A stretch of 39,095 nucleotides of DNA from Thiothrix sp. (GTDB taxonomy: Bacteria > Pseudomonadota > Gammaproteobacteria > Thiotrichales > Thiotrichaceae), in contig JAGRJD010000124.1 in the NCBI GenBank assembly GCA_020442915.1, positions 1-39,095 on the forward strand, read 5' to 3'. Of the stretch, positions 31,087-39,095 are shown one piece after another (positions within the stretch are counted from its first letter, which is position 1; the number at the start of each line of letters is the position of its first letter). A program made the position numbers and the translations under genes. The notes under the pieces are model-generated. The model was not told where the DNA came from. It ran no database searches and saw nothing but the letters and a program-made list of their open reading frames with translations.

Positions 31087-32616
31087 ATGAATGCACTGGA
31101 AATCACAAAGACCGTGGCCGTCATCGGAGCCGGTACCATGGGCGCCGGGGTGGCACAGGTGGCCGCCGCCGCCGGGCACCCGGTTTTATTGTTTGATGCA
31201 GGGGCGGGAGCCGCACAGAAAGGCCTGGACCAGATCGACGCGGGGCTGGAAAAACAGGTGGCGCGCGGACGCATGCCGGCTGATGAGCGTATAGCGCTGC
31301 TGGGCCGGATTCAGGTGGCTGCCACGCTGGAAGACCTGGCCCCGGCTGCCCTGGTGATCGAGGCCATTGTCGAGAACCTGGCGGTCAAGCAGGAGCTGTT
31401 CGCCCGTCTGGAAACCATCTGCAGCCCGGAAACCATCCTGGCCAGCAATACCTCGTCCCTGTCCATCACCGCCATTGGTGCCGCCCTGGCACGTCCGCAG
31501 CAGCTGGTGGGCATGCACTTCTTCAATCCGGCTCCGGTCATGAAACTGGTCGAAGTCATCCGCGGGCTGGCCACGGACGAAACCGTGGCGGAAACCGTGT
31601 TTGCAACCGCTGAAGCTTGGGGCAAGCAGGCCGTGCTGGCCCGCTCCACACCCGGTTTTATTGTCAACCGGGTGGCCCGGCCTTTCTATGCTGAAGGGCT
31701 GCGGGTGCTGCAGGAAGGCGGAGCGGATGCAGCCACCCTGGATGCGGTCATGCGCGAGTGTGGCGGTTTTCGCATGGGGCCGTTTGAGCTCATGGACCTG
31801 ATCGGCCACGATGTCAATTATGCTGTCACCTGTTCAGTGCATGCGGCCTATTACGGTGATCCGCGGTTCACGCCGTCGCTGATCCAGAAGGAACTGGTGG
31901 ATGCCGGATTTCTGGGGCGCAAGAGCGGGCGCGGTTTTTTCCCTTACGGCACAGGGGTGCCGGTACCTGCGGTCCAGACAGCCAGCCCCTTTCCGGCCCC
32001 GCAACAGGTGCGGGTGATCGGGGATGCACCGTTTGCCACCACCCTGATTGCGCTGATGCAGAAGGCCGGTATCACGGTGGAAACGGAAGCCCGCGAGGAT
32101 GACGGGGATTTTGTCATTCTGGCCGGGGAGGCCACGCTGGCCCTGACGGACGGACGCAGTGCGACCGAATGTGTGCTGGCGGATGAGCTGGAGGCGCTGG
32201 TGCTGTTTGATCTGGCGCTGGATTATGGCACCGCCACCCGGGTCGGGCTGGCCAGAGCCGACCAGACTTCACAGCAGGCGCTGGAAGATGCCATCGGCCT
32301 GTGGCAGGCCATGGGCAAGCAGGTTTCCATCCTGGACGACATTCCGGGGCTGGTGGTGATGCGCACGGTGTGCATGCTGGCCAACGAGGGTGCGGATGCG
32401 GTCAACCAGCAGGTCTGTTCCGTGGCTGCGGTCGATACCGCCATGCAGGGCGGAGTGAACTATCCGCTCGGCCCGCTGGCCTGGGCGGATCGCATCGGGG
32501 TGGCGCGGGTCGCCACCGTACTGGACAATCTGGCCGCCAGTTATGGTGAGGACCGCTACCGCTGTTCGCCACTGCTGGCGCGGCGCGCCATGACCGGAGG
32601 AGGCTTCCATGACTGA
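31087..32616 (+). CDS. paaH: 3-hydroxyadipyl-CoA dehydrogenase PaaH
   Basis: A 509-residue NAD-dependent 3-hydroxyacyl-CoA dehydrogenase. Rossmann motif VAVIGAGTMGAGVAQ (11-25), ASNTSSLSIT, catalytic His144 in GMHFFNPAPVMKLVEVI, then two 3HCDH C-terminal domains (about 190-290 and 415-500), the two-copy layout typical of PaaH/PaaC. It oxidises 3-hydroxyadipyl-CoA to 3-oxoadipyl-CoA. It follows paaG by 2 bp and overlaps paaI by 8 bp, so translation is coupled. Confidence 0.95.
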   Translation: MNALEITKTVAVIGAGTMGAGVAQVAAAAGHPVLLFDAGAGAAQKGLDQIDAGLEKQVARGRMPADERIALLGRIQVAATLEDLAPAALVIEAIVENLAVKQELFARLETICSPETILASNTSSLSITAIGAALARPQQLVGMHFFNPAPVMKLVEVIRGLATDETVAETVFATAEAWGKQAVLARSTPGFIVNRVARPFYAEGLRVLQEGGADAATLDAVMRECGGFRMGPFELMDLIGHDVNYAVTCSVHAAYYGDPRFTPSLIQKELVDAGFLGRKSGRGFFPYGTGVPVPAVQTASPFPAPQQVRVIGDAPFATTLIALMQKAGITVETEAREDDGDFVILAGEATLALTDGRSATECVLADELEALVLFDLALDYGTATRVGLARADQTSQQALEDAIGLWQAMGKQVSILDDIPGLVVMRTVCMLANEGADAVNQQVCSVAAVDTAMQGGVNYPLGPLAWADRIGVARVATVLDNLAASYGEDRYRCSPLLARRAMTGGGFHD

Positions 32617-33079
32617 CTCCGCCCCGGACCCGGAGCAGCTGGCACAGGCCTGCAGTGAGGCCATGCACGAAAACGATTACGCCACCCAGATGCTGGGCAT
32701 CCGTATCCTGGAAAGCACACCGGGGCGGGCACTGCTGTCCATGGTGGTCCGTACCGACATGCTCAACGGGCATGCGGTCTGTCACGGGGGGCTGCTGTTT
32801 GCGCTGGCTGACAGTGCCTTTGCCCATGCCTGCAACAATACCAACAAGGCTACACTCGCTTCCGGCTGCAGCATTGACTTTCTGGCTTCGGCGCGGGAAG
32901 GCGACCTGCTGACCGCCGAGGCCCGTGAACGCAGCCGCAGCGGGCGCACCGGTATCTATGATGTGGAAATCCAGCGTCAGGACGGCACCCTGATTGCCGT
33001 GTTCCGGGGGCGTTCCTACCAGATCCGGGGCAGTGTGTTGCCTGACACGAGCCCCCCAACCGAGGAGAAAACAGCATGA
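32609..33079 (+). CDS. paaI: Hydroxyphenylacetyl-CoA thioesterase PaaI
   Basis: A 156-residue hotdog-fold thioesterase. The motif [24 protein letters not shown] carries Asn53, His59, the double Gly and the catalytic Asp68. It hydrolyses ring-hydroxylated or stalled phenylacetyl-CoA thioesters, freeing CoA and removing dead-end products. The start lies 8 bp inside paaH and the stop overlaps paaJ by 4 bp, so it is made together with them. The N-terminus and the acidic C-terminal tail are slightly longer than the E. coli protein. Confidence 0.94.
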   Translation: MTDSAPDPEQLAQACSEAMHENDYATQMLGIRILESTPGRALLSMVVRTDMLNGHAVCHGGLLFALADSAFAHACNNTNKATLASGCSIDFLASAREGDLLTAEARERSRSGRTGIYDVEIQRQDGTLIAVFRGRSYQIRGSVLPDTSPPTEEKTA

Positions 33080-34281
33080 AGCCTGAGGCTTTTATTTGTG
33101 ATCCGGTGCGCACTGCCATCGGGCGTTATGGTGGCAGCCTGTCCGGCGTGCGTACTGATGATCTGGCGGCGGTACCGCTCAAGGCCCTGCTGGAACGCAA
33201 TCCGGGCGTTGACTGGGAGCAGGTCGATGATGTGATCCTGGGCAATGCCAACCAGGCCGGTGAGTGCAACCGCAATATTGCCCGTATGGCCACCCTGCTG
33301 GCGGGGCTGCCGACAACCGTACCCGGCACCACTGTCAATCGCCTGTGCGGTTCCGGCATGGATGCTGTCGGGCTGGCGGCCCGCTCCATCAAGGCCGGTG
33401 ACACCCGGCTGATGATTGCCGGCGGAGCCGAATCCATGTCACGGGCACCCTTTGTCATGCCCAAGGCCGGCAGTGCTTTCAGCCGGCATGCGGAAATCTA
33501 TGACACCACCATCGGCTGGCGCTTCCCCAATCCGTTGATGCAACAGCAGTACGGCATTGAAAGCATGCCGGAAACGGCGGAGAACGTGGCTGCGGACTTC
33601 AACATTTCCCGTGCCGATCAGGATGCCTTTGCACTGCGATCCCAGGAACGCACGGCTGCGGCTCAGGCTGCCGGGCGTTTCCGGGAGGAGATCGTGCCGG
33701 TACGGATTCCACGCCGCAAACAGGAAGACCTGGTGTTTGATACCGATGAGCATCCGCGTGCCACCAGCCTGGAAGCCCTGACAAGGCTGCCGGCCCCGTT
33801 CCGGGATGGTGGCAGTGTGACTGCCGGCAATGCCTCAGGGGTGAATGATGGTGCCTGTGCCATGCTGCTGGCATCCGAGGCGGCCCTGGCACCCAATGGC
33901 CTGGTGCCCCTGGCACGGGTGGTCGGCATGGCGACAGCCGGGGTGGCACCGCGCATCATGGGATTTGGCCCGGCCCCCGCGACGCGCAAGGTGCTGGCCC
34001 TGACCGGTCTGCGCCTGGAGCAGATGGATGTGATTGAACTCAATGAGGCTTTTGCTGCGCAGGCGCTGGCAGTAACCCGTGATCTGGGGCTGGCGGATGA
34101 TGCCGGGCATGTGAATCCGAATGGCGGGGCGATTGCCCTGGGGCATCCGCTGGGCATGAGCGGGGCGCGGCTGGTGACGACGGCGGCTTATGAACTGAAG
34201 CGTCGGGGTGGCCGTTATGCCCTGTGCACCATGTGTATCGGTGTCGGGCAGGGAATTGCCATGATTATTGAGCGGGTTTGA
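33076..34281 (+). CDS. paaJ: 3-oxoadipyl-CoA / 3-oxo-5,6-dehydrosuberyl-CoA thiolase
   Basis: A 401-residue thiolase. Nucleophile Cys91 in [12 protein letters not shown], His357 in [17 protein letters not shown] and Cys387 in [12 protein letters not shown] complete the active site. It closely matches PaaJ/PcaF, which releases acetyl-CoA from 3-oxoadipyl-CoA to give succinyl-CoA. The cluster makes PaaJ the better name, but the same protein could serve beta-ketoadipate breakdown. ATG 33076 overlaps paaI by 4 bp. Confidence 0.94.
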   Translation: MKPEAFICDPVRTAIGRYGGSLSGVRTDDLAAVPLKALLERNPGVDWEQVDDVILGNANQAGECNRNIARMATLLAGLPTTVPGTTVNRLCGSGMDAVGLAARSIKAGDTRLMIAGGAESMSRAPFVMPKAGSAFSRHAEIYDTTIGWRFPNPLMQQQYGIESMPETAENVAADFNISRADQDAFALRSQERTAAAQAAGRFREEIVPVRIPRRKQEDLVFDTDEHPRATSLEALTRLPAPFRDGGSVTAGNASGVNDGACAMLLASEAALAPNGLVPLARVVGMATAGVAPRIMGFGPAPATRKVLALTGLRLEQMDVIELNEAFAAQALAVTRDLGLADDAGHVNPNGGAIALGHPLGMSGARLVTTAAYELKRRGGRYALCTMCIGVGQGIAMIIERV

Positions 34282-34308
34282 ACCCGGGATCAGAGAGGAG
34301 GAGTGGAT

Positions 34309-35619
34309 ATGACAAGCAGTCGGTTTCCCGGCGGTGGTTTGAGTTCGGTGGAAAAGGCCAGCCGGGATGAGCTGGAAGCATTGCAGCTGTCGCGCCTGAA
34401 ATGGACCCTGCAGCACGCGTATGCCAATGTGCCGATGTACAAGGCCAAGTTTGATCAGGCCGGGGTGCATCCGGATGACCTGCATGAGCTGGCAGATATG
34501 GCCCGGTTCCCTTATACCACCAAACAGGACCTGCGTGATAATTACCCTTTCGGCCTGTTTGCCGTGCCCATGGAGGATATTGTGCGCATTCATGCCTCCA
34601 GCGGTACCACCGGCAAACCCACCGTGGTCGGTTATACCCGGGGGGACATTGACCGCTGGGCGGACATGGTGGCGCGTTCGATCTGGGCAGCCGGTGGCCG
34701 GCGGGGTGACAAGGTGCATGTCTCCTATGGCTATGGCCTGTTTACCGGCGGTTTGGGGGCCCACTATGGGGCCGAGCGGCTGGGCTGTACCGTGATTCCG
34801 TTTGGCGGTGGCCAGACCGAGCGCCAGATTCAGCTGATTCAGGATTTCAGGCCCGATATCATCATGGTGACGCCTTCCTATTGCCTCAATATCGCGGACG
34901 AATTCGAGCGTCAGGGGATTGATCCGCGCCGCTGCTCGCTGCGGGTCGGTATTTTCGGGGCGGAGCCCTGGACCAATGCCATGCGCAAGGAAATCGAGGA
35001 GCGCATGGGCATTGATGCGGTGGACATTTATGGCCTTTCCGAAATCATGGGGCCGGGCGTGGCGCAGGAATTTGTGTCCACCAAGGACGGTCCCACCATC
35101 TGGGAAGACAGTTTCTATCCGGAAATTGTGGCTGCCGATACCTTGCAGCCGGTGGCTGACGGAGCGGAGGGCGAGCTGGTGTTCACCACCCTGATCAAGG
35201 AGGCCCTGCCGATTATCCGTTACCGTACCCGGGACCTGACCCGCCTGCTGCCGGGTTCCGCCTGCTGCATGCGCCGGATGGAGAAGATCACCGGGCGCAG
35301 TGATGACATGCTGATCATTCGCGGGGTGAACGTATTTCCCTCCCAGCTGGAAGAGCAGATACTGAAACTGTCGGACCTGTCGCCGCATTACCAGCTCGAA
35401 GTCAGCCGTCAGGGGCACATGGACCAGCTTGCAATTCATGTTGAAGCACGCAGCAATGAGGTGGATACCGAGGCACGTGCCCAGGCAGCGCGGGAGCTGA
35501 AACATCTGGTCAAAACCTTCATCGGGGTCTCGATCCAGGTCAATGTCAAGGATGAAGGGGAAGTCGGGCGTTCCCAGGGCAAGGCCCAGCGGGTGGTGGA
35601 CAAACGCCAGTCGGGCTGA
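34309..35619 (+). CDS. paaK: Phenylacetate-CoA ligase
   Basis: A 436-residue adenylate-forming ligase that converts phenylacetate to phenylacetyl-CoA, the entry step. The P-loop IHASSGTTGKPTVVGYT is at about 94-110, followed by FGGGQTERQI, GAEPWTNAMRKE, IYGLSEIMGPGVA and the C-terminal GRSDDMLIIRGVNVFPSQ. Length is normal. ATG 34309 is chosen because AGGAGGAG at 34295-34302 precedes it; GTG 34303 is inside that site. It is the last gene of the operon and meets the next gene tail to tail, one base between stops. Confidence 0.96.
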   Translation: MTSSRFPGGGLSSVEKASRDELEALQLSRLKWTLQHAYANVPMYKAKFDQAGVHPDDLHELADMARFPYTTKQDLRDNYPFGLFAVPMEDIVRIHASSGTTGKPTVVGYTRGDIDRWADMVARSIWAAGGRRGDKVHVSYGYGLFTGGLGAHYGAERLGCTVIPFGGGQTERQIQLIQDFRPDIIMVTPSYCLNIADEFERQGIDPRRCSLRVGIFGAEPWTNAMRKEIEERMGIDAVDIYGLSEIMGPGVAQEFVSTKDGPTIWEDSFYPEIVAADTLQPVADGAEGELVFTTLIKEALPIIRYRTRDLTRLLPGSACCMRRMEKITGRSDDMLIIRGVNVFPSQLEEQILKLSDLSPHYQLEVSRQGHMDQLAIHVEARSNEVDTEARAQAARELKHLVKTFIGVSIQVNVKDEGEVGRSQGKAQRVVDKRQSG

Positions 35620-35620
35620 G

Positions 35621-36187
35621 TCAGCGCTGGGGGCTGCCGGGCACCCGTGGTCGCCCGGCAGCCTGATTCTGCTCACTATCGGCAAACACGTATTCGCCCC
35701 GCACAATGACTGCGTCACTCGGCAGCGTGCTTTCCCAGAAGTGACTGGTGAAAGCCTCGGAATAATGCTGCAGGGCTTCTTCGATCAGGTCAATATAACA
35801 GGCCGCAATAATGCCCTGCGACTGTTTGGCCGTACCGGGCATCAGGTAGGTCCAGGCACGGGTACAGCGGCCATCGTATTCCACCTCTACCTGCCGGCGC
35901 TCATAGCCGCGTTCGCGCACATCCAGTGCCTTCAGCTCACTGTCCGTGACTTCCAGACACACACCGTTGCAGCTGCTGCCGGAGCGGGGGGTAAGGTCAA
36001 GAAACAGGGCCTGATGACAGCACAGCTCACCATCAATGCACAGGGTGATGCGGGTTGCCGCAGTCCAGGAGCGTACAAAGCCGTGCAATACCCCGCAGCA
36101 GAGTTCACTGTGACAGACCGGCCGTTGCAGGGTTCGTGCTGCGCTGGCCGGGCTGAGCAGTGAACCGTATCCGAATATCAATGCCAT
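35621..36187 (-). CDS. Gamma-glutamylcyclotransferase-like (AIG2/GGCT) protein
   Basis: A 188-residue GGCT-fold protein. The N-terminal IFGYGSLLSPASA motif binds the gamma-glutamyl group, and the catalytic acid is probably the Glu in VRERGYERRQVEVE. Members cyclise gamma-glutamyl amino acids or amines to 5-oxoproline; the exact substrate is unknown. The last 20 residues are an unstructured, family-atypical tail. Convergent with paaK, which seems unrelated functionally. Confidence 0.85.
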   Translation of the reverse strand: MALIFGYGSLLSPASAARTLQRPVCHSELCCGVLHGFVRSWTAATRITLCIDGELCCHQALFLDLTPRSGSSCNGVCLEVTDSELKALDVRERGYERRQVEVEYDGRCTRAWTYLMPGTAKQSQGIIAACYIDLIEEALQHYSEAFTSHFWESTLPSDAVIVRGEYVFADSEQNQAAGRPRVPGSPQR

Positions 36188-36244
36188 TGTGTAAAAAATG
36201 ATTGAATATAAAAAAAATCATTAAGTTTTTGTTCAGCTTGAACC

Positions 36245-36250
36245 TATAAT
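36245..36250 (+). promoter_or_regulatory. -10 box of the candidate small RNA
   Basis: Perfect TATAAT in an AT-rich region, 66 bp before a strong terminator. The -35 is weak (TTAAGT at 36221-36226, 18-bp spacing), so an activator or another sigma factor may be involved. Confidence 0.55.
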
Positions 36251-36255
36251 CAGAG

Positions 36256-36352
36256 GTGCCCAAAAGGAACGGGAACCACTAACACATCCTAAAAATAAGA
36301 ATAGGGACGTTCCGGACGGGGCAGGCCATCCCCAAGTTTGCCCCGTTTTTTC
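36256..36352 (+). ncRNA. Candidate orphan small RNA, about 97 nt
   Basis: Between two minus-strand genes there is a short + strand unit: a -10 box, a transcript start near 36256, a 6-bp stem GGAACG (36266-36271)/CGTTCC (36308-36313) enclosing an A/C-rich single-stranded loop, and a strong terminator. The terminator is ACGGGGCA (36316-36323)/TGCCCCGT (36339-36346) followed by TTTTTT to 36351. No open frame or ribosome-binding site lies within, and no gene follows on this strand. The layout is that of a trans-acting Hfq-type sRNA with an exposed loop as seed. I do not recognise its family. Confidence 0.6.
36316..36351 (+). terminator. Terminator of the candidate sRNA
   Basis: An 8-bp GC-rich stem (36316-36323 with 36339-36346) has a 15-base loop and is followed directly by a run of T ending at 36351. 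A T-tract is found only on the + strand side, which fixes the direction of the transcript. Confidence 0.85.
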
Positions 36353-36402
36353 TTTTGAGGCCCTTTTGCAGCCGGAGTTCGCCGGATTTTCCTGTCCAGG
36401 CA

Positions 36403-37299
36403 TCAGGCATTGAAAATCAGCCCGCAACCCAGTACTACCAGCAGGGCGCCAGCCCAGGCACCCGTTGCCGGCACTTCGCCGGTGCGCAGCCACAGCAGTG
36501 GCAGCAGCAGTACCGGTGCCATGGCGGACAGGGTGGTGATGATGCCGACCTTGCCGCCGGACAGGCCGAACAGCAGCAGGGTCATACCCAGTGCCATGGC
36601 CACAAAACCGGACAGGGCCACCTGACCCAACAATACCGGTGTCAGGGTTGTCCGGGGTTGCTGCCGCCGGCGTTGCAACAGGTAGCGCAGGGCATTCAGG
36701 CACACGACCCCGGCCAGCACCCGCAGGCAGGATACCGTGGCCGGATCGGCTCCGCCCTGCATCACCGGGCGTACGATCAGGGCTCCGGCTGCCTGTGCCA
36801 GTGCCGCTCCGAGCCCGAGGGCAATACCTACCCATGGTGAGCCGGTTATGCTTTCCCACTGATGAATCTGGCTGCGGCGTTTGCCGAAGACAATGGCCAG
36901 CAGGACTCCCCCGACACACAGCAGGATACCGACGCCATTCTGGGTTGAAAGCCGCTCTCCCAGAAACAGCCAGCCCAGCACAACCGCCATGGGAGCGTTC
37001 ATGGCAAACAGGATGCCGGTACGGCGCGGTCCCATGCGGTTCATGGTGGCGAACAGCATCGCATCTCCCAGAAAGATGCCGATCAGCCCCGACAGCAACG
37101 CAGGCAGCAGGTCGGCGGCGGCCAGGGTGCGCCAGCCGCCCGAGGCCAGCACCCAGACCCCGAGCATGCCCAGCACCAGCAGCATGCGGACAGCGCTGAA
37201 ACGCAGGGCACCGAGGGTCCGGGACGGATTGGCGGAAATGATGCTGCTGAAAGCCCAGCAGGCAGCGGCACCGACAGCCGCCAGTTCATGGATGTACAT
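36403..37299 (-). CDS. EamA/DMT-superfamily transporter
   Basis: A 298-residue inner-membrane protein with ten hydrophobic segments in two EamA repeats. First repeat: ELAAVGAAACWAFSSII to GERLSTQNGVGILLCVGGVLLA. Second: SPWVGIALGLGAALAQAAGALIVRPVM to WAGALLVVLGCGLIFNA. The LGERLS motif near the end of helix 4 is family-typical. Such proteins export amino acids or other metabolites; substrate unknown. A basic cytoplasmic loop (KRRSQIHQ) links the repeats. The start is ATG 37299. Bases 37300-37540 upstream hold no gene that I can support. Confidence 0.9.
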   Translation of the reverse strand: MYIHELAAVGAAACWAFSSIISANPSRTLGALRFSAVRMLLVLGMLGVWVLASGGWRTLAAADLLPALLSGLIGIFLGDAMLFATMNRMGPRRTGILFAMNAPMAVVLGWLFLGERLSTQNGVGILLCVGGVLLAIVFGKRRSQIHQWESITGSPWVGIALGLGAALAQAAGALIVRPVMQGGADPATVSCLRVLAGVVCLNALRYLLQRRRQQPRTTLTPVLLGQVALSGFVAMALGMTLLLFGLSGGKVGIITTLSAMAPVLLLPLLWLRTGEVPATGAWAGALLVVLGCGLIFNA

Positions 37300-37569
37300 G
37301 GACGCTCATCATGCCCGTTGTCCCTGAGGGATACAATGGGGGGGCTGCCTTGTGGTGTCTGGTAGTGCCGGGGCCTTCACGGTCAACCGTCAGGAACAGG
37401 CCGGTTCCCATCCGACAGATTAACATACTGTAACCCGCAACAGCCCGTTTTCCGGTTTCCAGAGCCGGGGAGTTGTTTTACGCTTGTGCAGGGGGTTTTC
37501 CCGTGAGTTTTATTCATTAATATAGCTGAAATATAACTAATGACTTACTGTAATCCGGAGTGTGGAAGC

Positions 37570-38391
37570 ATGAATTTTTTCAAAAAAACCGGTCTGCTCC
37601 TGTTGGCTGGTTCCCTGTTTTTTTCTGGTGCCCTGTCTGTGTCTGCCGAAGAGGTGGCGGCCAGCGATCCCGGCATTCAGGCCATGGTGGAGCAGGAAGT
37701 GAAGCGCCTTTTGAAGGATGAGGCCTTCATGCAGGATGTCTTTAAAAAAGGCATTGAAAATTACGTGAAGAACCAGCAGCTGGAAGCCGAAGCGGCGCAA
37801 AAGAAGCGCCAGGATGATATGGCTAAAAACCTTCCGCCTGTCGATCCGGCCCGAGACCATGTCAATGGGTCGGAAACGGCTCCGGTGACACTGATCGAAT
37901 ATTCCGACTATGAATGCCCGTTCTGCAAGCGCTCCCATCAGACCATGCTGAACCTGATGGCGAAGAACAAGGACAAGCTGCGCTGGGTCTACCGTCATTT
38001 TCCGCTGGACTTCCACAATCCGGGGGCCAGCAAGCAGGCTGAAGCTGCTGAATGTGTAGCCAGTCTGGCCGGCAATGAAAAATTCTGGGCTTTCAGTGAC
38101 GAGATATTCAAGCGCACCAAGTCCAATGGCAAAGGGTTTCCGCTTGAAAACCTGCGTCCGCTGGCTGAAGAGCTGGGGGTTGATGGTGCGGCCTTCGGTG
38201 AGTGCCTCGAGAGTGGCAAAATGGCCGAACGGGTTGCCGAAGACATTGAAAACGGCAAAAAAATCGGTGTTACCGGCACGCCCGCCTCGTTTATTCTCAA
38301 TGCCGATGGCGAGCTGCACGTGATCAGTGGCGCCCAGCCGGAAAGCCGCTTCCAGGCGGTGATTGACGAACTGGCAAAAGCAAAGGAGTAG
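37570..38391 (+). CDS. Exported DsbA-family thiol:disulfide protein
   Basis: A 273-residue periplasmic protein. The Sec signal peptide is residues 1-26 (MNFFKKTGLLLLAGSLFF..., cleavage after VSA). A helical, charged N-terminal region follows (about 30-95), of the kind that makes ScsC/Com1-type proteins oligomerise. The thioredoxin-like domain has the active site CPFC (Cys116, Cys119) and cis-Pro loop TGTPASF. It could be an oxidase, isomerase or reductase; no DsbB/DsbD partner is adjacent. The start ATG 37570 gives a proper signal peptide; upstream codons from 37540 do not. Single gene with an AT-rich promoter region from 37500. Confidence 0.9.
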   Translation: MNFFKKTGLLLLAGSLFFSGALSVSAEEVAASDPGIQAMVEQEVKRLLKDEAFMQDVFKKGIENYVKNQQLEAEAAQKKRQDDMAKNLPPVDPARDHVNGSETAPVTLIEYSDYECPFCKRSHQTMLNLMAKNKDKLRWVYRHFPLDFHNPGASKQAEAAECVASLAGNEKFWAFSDEIFKRTKSNGKGFPLENLRPLAEELGVDGAAFGECLESGKMAERVAEDIENGKKIGVTGTPASFILNADGELHVISGAQPESRFQAVIDELAKAKE

Positions 38392-38514
38392 GCTGACAAA
38401 ACACAGCCCGGTACGGCCAGGAAGGAGCCGCCGATGGTCCCTCCCGTCAGTATCTGGCTGAATACGAAAGCCGGTTATCTAGGCTGGTAATAAAGGCTGT
38501 GATACGATTTGTGC

Positions 38515-38832
38515 ATGACCAGCCCAAGCGTTCAATCCCGTCAGTATCCACTGTTCAAGGAAGAGGGTTCTTCTGTTGCCGCACCGATAATCAATGTTGC
38601 CTCTGTTCCCCAGCGCAGCCCGTTCCGTTATCCTGGCGGTAAGACCTGGCTGGTACCGTGGGTACGTGAGTGGTTGCGCCAAGGCACAATGTCGAACGAG
38701 TTGGTGGAACCCTTTGCGGGCGGAGGCATTATTGGCCTCACTGCTGCATTTGAACGACTGGCCAGTCATGTCACAATGGTGGAGTTGGATCCGGATGTTG
38801 CTGCAGTCTGGCGCATTATTCTGGAGGGGTGA
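38515..38832 (+). pseudogene. Truncated D12-class DNA adenine methyltransferase
   Basis: Only 105 residues of a normally 260-290-residue enzyme. The SAM-binding motifs SPFRYPGGKTWLVP (residues 35-48) and ELVEPFAGGGIIGLTAAF are complete, and TMVELDPDVAAVW follows. The frame then ends in LEG at 38832. The following base run GGGG lets the next frame continue as GDLARLF to 38863, suggesting a frameshift. The catalytic DPPY and the target-recognition part are absent. The IS481-like element begins 112 bp downstream. Stand-alone methylases of this type are common in prophages and restriction loci; no partner gene is seen here. Confidence 0.75.
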
Positions 38833-38943
38833 TCTGGCAAGACTTTTCCGGACAAAATTTTAGGTGGCTTTCCTGTGCTTTTCCTCAAATTGAACAGGGC
38901 TCAGAGCCTGTTTACGATCCTTACTATTAACCCGGTGGTTAAA

Positions 38944-39095
38944 TGTCAAGACCCGAGTGATCATAGACTCTATCCTTATGGTAAACTGACGTTGGCACGT
39001 CAGGTGCTGAACAGTCTGTTGACCGGGAGCGAGTTGACGTCATGAACATTCATGGTCAGGCGCGCACGATGCCGAAAATCCGCGCCGGGATCAAG
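38944..39095 (+). mobile_element. Left end of an IS481-like insertion sequence, cut by the window end
   Basis: The terminal repeat TGTCAAGACCCGAGTGATCA (38944-38963) is the inverse of bases 4-23 of the window. About 80 bp of leader lead to a transposase start at 39042. The element continues past the end. It has the same orientation as the copy whose right end starts the window. Confidence 0.7.
39042..39095 (+). CDS. IS481-family transposase, first 18 codons
   Basis: The frame opens MNIHGQARTMPKIRAGIK and runs off the window. Many IS481-family transposases begin MNIHxxARxTPxxR, hence the call. A GGGAGCGAG stretch upstream serves as a plausible ribosome-binding site. Too short to assign a specific element. 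Confidence 0.6.
   Translation, partial: MNIHGQARTMPKIRAGIK

Noticed and set aside
33835..35718. 627-codon open frame on the minus strand opposite paaJ and paaK
   Set aside because: It is a shadow of GC-rich coding on the other strand. Its residue composition (His/Gln/Pro-rich) has no domain, and both opposing genes are well conserved.

Overview
The window is a chromosomal segment of a GC-rich proteobacterium, most likely a gammaproteobacterium. Ribosomal protein L32, the omega subunit and the LolCDE-type exporter resemble gammaproteobacterial versions; I cannot name the genus. Codon use is uniformly GC-rich except between about 18.93 and 22.75 kb, which is clearly AT-richer and bounded by insertion-sequence debris.

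Layout. (1) 1-23 and 38944-39095 carry opposite ends of what looks like the same IS481-type insertion sequence in the same orientation, so the window probably starts and stops at repeat copies. (2) 0.3-7.5 kb: an orphan fucU, then rpoZ-spoT-ppx, a convergent membrane protein with a coiled coil, tRNA-Phe, and yceD-rpmF. (3) 7.5-13.7 kb: envelope biogenesis, with plsX-fabH, a CYTH-domain protein, a small exported BamE/SmpA-like protein, and two LolC/LolE-type permeases plus the LolD ATPase in an overlapping operon. (4) 13.7-18.2 kb: CsbD-like protein, 8-oxoguanine deaminase-like amidohydrolase, a lipase-like hydrolase, a DUF938 methyltransferase and an HdeD-like membrane protein. (5) 18.4-23.15 kb: an accessory island. 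It holds a collapsed acyl-CoA ligase pseudogene, an IS66 remnant, an N-terminally short RHS protein ending in a snapalysin-like metallopeptidase domain, and a row of three related exported small proteins (intact, fossil, intact but shorter) that are candidate immunity proteins. A 395-bp IS3-type remnant closes it. (6) 23.2-28.9 kb: purine catabolism, with uraH-xdhA-xdhB divergent from guaD. The shared promoter region carries two palindromic operators 22 bp apart. (7) 29.5-35.6 kb: paaFGHIJK, the lower phenylacetyl-CoA pathway plus the ligase, without the epoxidase or ring-opening genes. (8) 35.6-39.1 kb: a gamma-glutamylcyclotransferase-like protein, a candidate orphan small RNA, an EamA transporter, an exported DsbA-like protein and a truncated D12-class adenine methyltransferase next to the right-hand IS.

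How the parts work together. Guanine is deaminated to xanthine by GuaD, oxidised to urate by XdhAB, and urate's oxidation product is handled by UraH. The 8-oxoguanine deaminase 12 kb away may feed the same route. PaaK activates phenylacetate, and PaaFGHJ beta-oxidise the ring-opened product with PaaI rescuing stalled thioesters. The most novel part is the RHS-metallopeptidase toxin with its tandem exported, putatively immunity, proteins. Other points worth following are a SpoT whose (p)ppGpp synthetase site looks dead, the paired purine operators, and the unassigned sRNA.
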